NCBI GenBank assembly: GCA_013177795.1 | Contig: JABLXY010000001.1 | Span: 806,001 to 870,000, forward strand | Origin: Syntrophaceae bacterium | Lineage (GTDB): Bacteria > Desulfobacterota > Syntrophia > Syntrophales > UBA2192 | Direction: 5' to 3' | Length of the DNA: 64,000 bases | In this document: positions 60,629 through 64,000 of the stretch, one piece after another | How the letters are laid out: each line of letters opens with the position of its first letter | Numbering within the stretch: the first letter of the stretch is position 1 | The notes under the pieces: generated by a model | What the model was told of the DNA's origin: nothing | What the model saw: only the letters and a program-made list of their open reading frames with translations | Database searches by the model: none | Translations under genes and position numbers: made by a program

Positions 60629-61939
60629 CTATTTCTCTTCAAAGGCCGTGTGGTCGACGGCAGTCCTCTCCTTCAGGAAGAACACGCAACACGCTCCTAT
60701 GGCCGCCAGAATGGACCAGAAAATAAAGACGTTGCTGAAGTCGAAGGTCTTGTCCGCCAACTCGATAACCAAGTACCCGGCGATCATAGGCGAAATGAAG
60801 GAGCCGAATTGACCGACGCCATTGGTGATCCCCATGGCTCGCCCCACAACCTCCTTGGGGTACCGCATGGCCGGGAATGCCTGCATGACGCCCCAGGGCA
60901 GGTTAATAAACCAGCCGCCCATGGCGAGCCAGAACAGGAGCGGTCCAGTGGCACCCTTGGGCGTCGCGCCGATCATGTACAGGACGGGGATGCATCCGAG
61001 GAATCCGATGATGGTCACCATCTTCGGGCGGCCCTGAAACAACTTGTCTGCAATCCAGCCGCCGGAGTACATGGCAAAGAAGGCCACGATGAAGGGCATG
61101 GAGGCATAGAAGCCCATCGTCTTGATATTGAGGCCGTGCATCCGGACGAGAAACGTGCTGATCCAGGTCGTCATGCCCCAGTAGATCATGAGCATAATGA
61201 ACCAGCTGATCGTGTAGAGATAGAACTGGATGTCAGTCGAGAAGATCTTCGCGCTGTATTTCTTGCCCGTTACGGCGGAATCATGACCGATGGATTCGAC
61301 GATCATGTCGTGTTCTTCCTTCTTCATAAAGCCCTTTTCCATCGATTCTCGCGGTGTATCCTGCAAGTATTTCCAAAGGATGAAGATCCCGACGACACCG
61401 GGGACAGCGAGAACGAAGAACACGGGGCGCCAAGCACCGCCGAACCAGTCCGCCATCATCCACGTGGTCATCAGGGGAACGATGGCCGGAGCCACAGCCC
61501 ACGTAGTGGCCAGAACTGCGTTGGCTCTTCCGCGTTCGGCTGAGGGGAAGAAGTTGGCGATGGCTCGGACGGCAGGCACGTAATGGTGACCCTCGCCCAA
61601 AGCCAAGCCGAGGCGCAGGACAATGAATTGCCAGAAGGTTCGGACGAAACCGGTCAAGAATGTGACCAACGTAAACACCCAGATGGCTATGTTCATGGTC
61701 TTTTTGGGGCCCCACTTGTCGGCCAGGAACCCAGAGGTGAACTGGGCACAGGCATACCCGAAGAAGAAGATCGAGCCCAGCCAGCCAACCTCGACGGCGT
61801 TGAGGTTTAAATCCTTCTGAATGTAAGGCAGACAGGTGAGAACGCTGATGCGGTCAAAGTAATTGATCAGATATAGCAACCAGACGATGAAGAGGATGAC
61901 GTGTCTATATCCCCAAACGATTTTTGCTTTTTCTGTCAT
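60629..61939 (-). CDS. MFS carboxylate transporter 2 (ACS-like)
   Basis: 436 residues from ATG at 61939 (AGGGGGTC upstream). 12 membrane segments; LYLINYFDRISVLTCLPYIQ and LADKWGPKKTMNIAIWVFT are almost identical to carrier 1. The codon choice differs from carrier 1 at many silent sites, so the duplication is not recent. Confidence 0.9.
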   Translation of the reverse strand: MTEKAKIVWGYRHVILFIVWLLYLINYFDRISVLTCLPYIQKDLNLNAVEVGWLGSIFFFGYACAQFTSGFLADKWGPKKTMNIAIWVFTLVTFLTGFVRTFWQFIVLRLGLALGEGHHYVPAVRAIANFFPSAERGRANAVLATTWAVAPAIVPLMTTWMMADWFGGAWRPVFFVLAVPGVVGIFILWKYLQDTPRESMEKGFMKKEEHDMIVESIGHDSAVTGKKYSAKIFSTDIQFYLYTISWFIMLMIYWGMTTWISTFLVRMHGLNIKTMGFYASMPFIVAFFAMYSGGWIADKLFQGRPKMVTIIGFLGCIPVLYMIGATPKGATGPLLFWLAMGGWFINLPWGVMQAFPAMRYPKEVVGRAMGITNGVGQFGSFISPMIAGYLVIELADKTFDFSNVFIFWSILAAIGACCVFFLKERTAVDHTAFEEK

Positions 61940-62306
61940 CGGTGACCCCCTTTGCAAAGCGATTGGCTCAACCCTGTTTTCGGTTTCCCTCCCTTTTCCG
62001 TCTACGCCGGCATGATTCGTTTTAGAATGACGCTCCCTCCTCACCTCCATTTCGTTGTTATAAAGGCATGGCAAAATTGCCGGCGGACAGCGCCCCGCCT
62101 GCGGAAAATTGAATCACACCTCCTTTCATAAATATCGATTGACAACCCAGTTAATCGCTGCGTTCACGCAACTGCGTGCAAAACGGGATTAATAACCCAG
62201 CACGTTCTTCCGGAAAAGTTATCAACCTTTTCTATCGAGTCCGCACCTCTCCCAGCTCGCGGCCACGCGGGTTCGTTGTGATCCATGATGCATCAACCCA
62301 ACAGAT
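61940..62306. other. Intergenic region upstream of MFS 2
   Basis: 367 bases between two leftward genes. AT-richer than the surroundings around 62120-62210, with AACCCAG repeated at 62143 and 62193. No clear promoter, palindrome of the TetR type or small gene could be supported. Confidence 0.4.
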
Positions 62307-63752
62307 TCACTCCGCAACCTTGGCTAACTTTTTGGCCATGCGCATCTTTTCAGGTAACTTTCCCAGCCGCTGGTACATGATCCGCTGGCTCTGAGGTGAG
62401 CCTGCACCATGCATGGACTCCACCAATGCCGTACCTCCCGTCATGTTTTCCAAGAGCCGCAGGATCTTCATACGGGTCTCCGTCGACACGCCGCTGACCC
62501 CTTTCATGTATTTCTCTACATACTTGCCGATTTCGGGGTTTTGGAGATCCCGGGAGAACGGCAGCGTAGCCAAAATGCCGCCGGCAACATCGTGGGCCAG
62601 CCGCGATATCTCGTAGATGTGCCGAGTGATGTTGTGCTTCGTGCAGTTGGCGAGAAGCGGGTCCGGATAATAAGCGCCGCTTTTCGTCTTCGACCCCAGC
62701 GCAGAGCAGGCCACCGAGCCCGAGTAGACCGTCTCTGCCAGGTGCGTCATCTCGACGAGTTTGTCCTTGACGTGGGAGGCATTCAGAGTCCCTTGGTATT
62801 GGGCCGCCAGCGCCGATGCACCCACGATGATGTCGGCCACCCCGCCTTTACAGCCGCCATAATTCTGGCGGTGCATCGTCGCGAAGCGCTCCACCAGCGT
62901 CCCGCAGAAGTCCACCTCCCCGCAAAGGAAGACGCGCTCCCAGGGAACGAAGACATCCTCGAAGATCACCAGGGCCTCGCCGCCCACCATGCCGAAATCC
63001 ACATTTCCGGCGTCCATGCTACCCTCGATCTTTCGCTCTTCGTTGGTCTGACGGCCGAAGATGAGGGTGATTCCTGGAGCATCCAGCGGAATGGCCGCCA
63101 CGATGGCATAGGCCTCATCGCCGGGTCCCATGGCTTGCGTGGGCAGGATCATGATTTCGTGGCTGTTGACGGCCCCCGTCTGGTGGGCCTTGGCGCCGCG
63201 GATGACAACACCGTCGGAGCGCTTCTCCACGACCCGGGTGAATAGATCTGGATCGGCCTGCTCGCTGGGCCGCTTGGAGCGGTCCCCCTTGGGATCCGTC
63301 ATGCCGCCGACGAGCATGAAGTTCTCCTCCTGGATGCGCTTGAGGTACTCCTCGAAGCGCTTGAAGTAGGGCGTACCGTATTTCTCGTCGACCTCGTAGA
63401 CCGTCATATAGATGGCGTTCAGGGCATCGAAGCCGACGCAGCGCTGGTAGCAGCTGGCCGTCTCGTGGGAGATAAGACGCAGCATCTGCACCTTCTTGAG
63501 CAGGTCGTCCACGGACTGATGTATGTGGGTGAAACGGTTAATCTTCTTTCCCGTTAGGTGGCTTTTCGCTGTCATCAAGTCCTCGTACTCCGGCATCAGG
63601 GCCAGTTCGTAAGTCTTCGCCGCCGAGTTGATGTGGGGTACGAAAGCCGGGTGCGTGCTCCGGTCTGCTACAAGTACACCATTGTAAAAAATCCGCACTT
63701 TCTGCTCTTTCAGACTCCTGACATAATCTTCCTTCGTCTCGATTCGTTTCAT
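62307..63752 (-). CDS. abfD: 4-hydroxybutyryl-CoA dehydratase / vinylacetyl-CoA isomerase-like
   Basis: 481 residues, HpaB superfamily. The 4Fe-4S ligands of AbfD are all present: C101 and C105 (SCYQRC), H294 and C301 (MHRQNYGGCKGG), with the same spacing as in the Clostridium enzyme. FAD-binding part: GAKAHQTGAVNSHEIMILPT. This fits radical dehydration of 4-hydroxybutyryl-CoA to crotonyl-CoA rather than flavin monooxygenation. GAGGTGA precedes the ATG. The true substrate could be a substituted analogue. Confidence 0.85.
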   Translation of the reverse strand: MKRIETKEDYVRSLKEQKVRIFYNGVLVADRSTHPAFVPHINSAAKTYELALMPEYEDLMTAKSHLTGKKINRFTHIHQSVDDLLKKVQMLRLISHETASCYQRCVGFDALNAIYMTVYEVDEKYGTPYFKRFEEYLKRIQEENFMLVGGMTDPKGDRSKRPSEQADPDLFTRVVEKRSDGVVIRGAKAHQTGAVNSHEIMILPTQAMGPGDEAYAIVAAIPLDAPGITLIFGRQTNEERKIEGSMDAGNVDFGMVGGEALVIFEDVFVPWERVFLCGEVDFCGTLVERFATMHRQNYGGCKGGVADIIVGASALAAQYQGTLNASHVKDKLVEMTHLAETVYSGSVACSALGSKTKSGAYYPDPLLANCTKHNITRHIYEISRLAHDVAGGILATLPFSRDLQNPEIGKYVEKYMKGVSGVSTETRMKILRLLENMTGGTALVESMHGAGSPQSQRIMYQRLGKLPEKMRMAKKLAKVAE

Positions 63753-63760
63753 GACTCACC

Positions 63761-64000
63761 TCATTCAAGGAGTTTGTCGATTATTTTCTCGGGGTCAATG
63801 CAATCATCTACAACGGACACGATCCGCCAGGGGTGGCCTTGTTCCAGTTTCTTTTCTGGGCATGCCACTGGACACCCGTGGATCATGAGGATCGTGTCGA
63901 ACCCGGCGTCGTCCATCGTTACCCAGGCAATGCGGCCTTCTGCAACCTGTTTCAGCTTTCTGGCGTATTCACTACGGTCATAGGTACAGTCGCAGCCCCC
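63761..64000 (-). CDS. Cys-rich protein, C-terminal part only
   Basis: The frame is open from the window edge to a TGA at 63761 (79 codons). It contains GGCDCTYDRSEY, MIHGCPVACPEK and VVDDCIDPEK, a Cys pattern fitting an iron-sulfur or zinc protein; ends KIIDKLLE. It lies 8 bases before the dehydratase gene and is probably co-transcribed. Family not recognised from this fragment. Confidence 0.65.
   Translation of the reverse strand, partial: GGCDCTYDRSEYARKLKQVAEGRIAWVTMDDAGFDTILMIHGCPVACPEKKLEQGHPWRIVSVVDDCIDPEKIIDKLLE

Noticed and set aside
62307-63752. 4-hydroxyphenylacetate 3-monooxygenase
   Set aside because: Same superfamily, but all four iron-sulfur ligands of the dehydratase are present with the right spacing.

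Overview
The window is GC-rich bacterial DNA in two blocks: most of an integrated temperate phage (1 to about 34207) and host chromosome (34208 to 64000). The host looks like a mesophilic anaerobic deltaproteobacterium (Desulfobacterota). That is an inference from the gene mix: family III CoA-transferases, acyl-CoA dehydrogenases, a 4-hydroxybutyryl-CoA dehydratase-type enzyme, a C_GCAxxG_C_C protein and an acetoin-dehydrogenase-like complex with its own lipoyl synthase. No rRNA, intact tRNA or taxonomic marker gene is present.

Prophage. From a lambda-like immunity region (about 25.0-26.9 kb; CI-like repressor, four matching operators, two outward promoters) two programmes diverge. Leftward (minus strand, 24.6 kb to 1) lie a Cro-like gene, replication genes, terminase, and a T7-like podovirus virion module: connector, scaffold, capsid, tail tubular A and B, internal virion proteins, lysis genes and a tail fibre cut by the window edge. 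Rightward (26.9-31.7 kb) lie a recombination module, an excisionase-like protein and a tyrosine integrase. The right end is a 45-bp 3' piece of a tRNA-Lys(UUU) gene at 34163-34207, read as attR; the left end and the intact tRNA should lie left of base 1.

Main discovery. Between the integrase and attR the prophage carries a complete miniature type V-F CRISPR locus: a 443-residue Cas12f with all three RuvC acids and the zinc finger, a structured tracrRNA candidate with the Cas12f1 tracrRNA core and an anti-repeat, a leader, and an array of eight identical 32-bp repeats with seven spacers. No cas1, cas2 or cas4 is in the window. Its base composition is lower in GC than the virion genes, so it looks like acquired cargo.

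Other prophage points: the 1884-residue ejection protein carries a ParB-like GHHR motif and a RadC/JAMM motif (a 'polyvalent' architecture), and several genes shorter than 60 codons sit between the long ones.

Host block. 34.2-41.6 kb holds a GlcG/HbpS-like secreted protein, a patatin-like lipoprotein, a secreted protein of unknown function, a UDP-sugar dehydrogenase, a PAS-PAS sensor kinase whose phospho-acceptor His is replaced by Gln, and a metallophosphoesterase. 41.7-64 kb is a catabolic island around a TetR regulator: two paralogous MFS carriers, E1alpha/E1beta/E2/E3 of an acetoin-dehydrogenase-like complex, a butanediol-dehydrogenase-like ADH, an SDR, an enoyl-CoA hydratase, two acyl-CoA dehydrogenases, two paralogous CaiB-type CoA-transferases, lipoyl synthase and the dehydratase. 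Related palindromes (TGAGYGAGCGCTCACTCA-like) precede several of these units, suggesting one regulon for import, CoA activation and beta-oxidation-like breakdown of an unidentified carboxylic acid.
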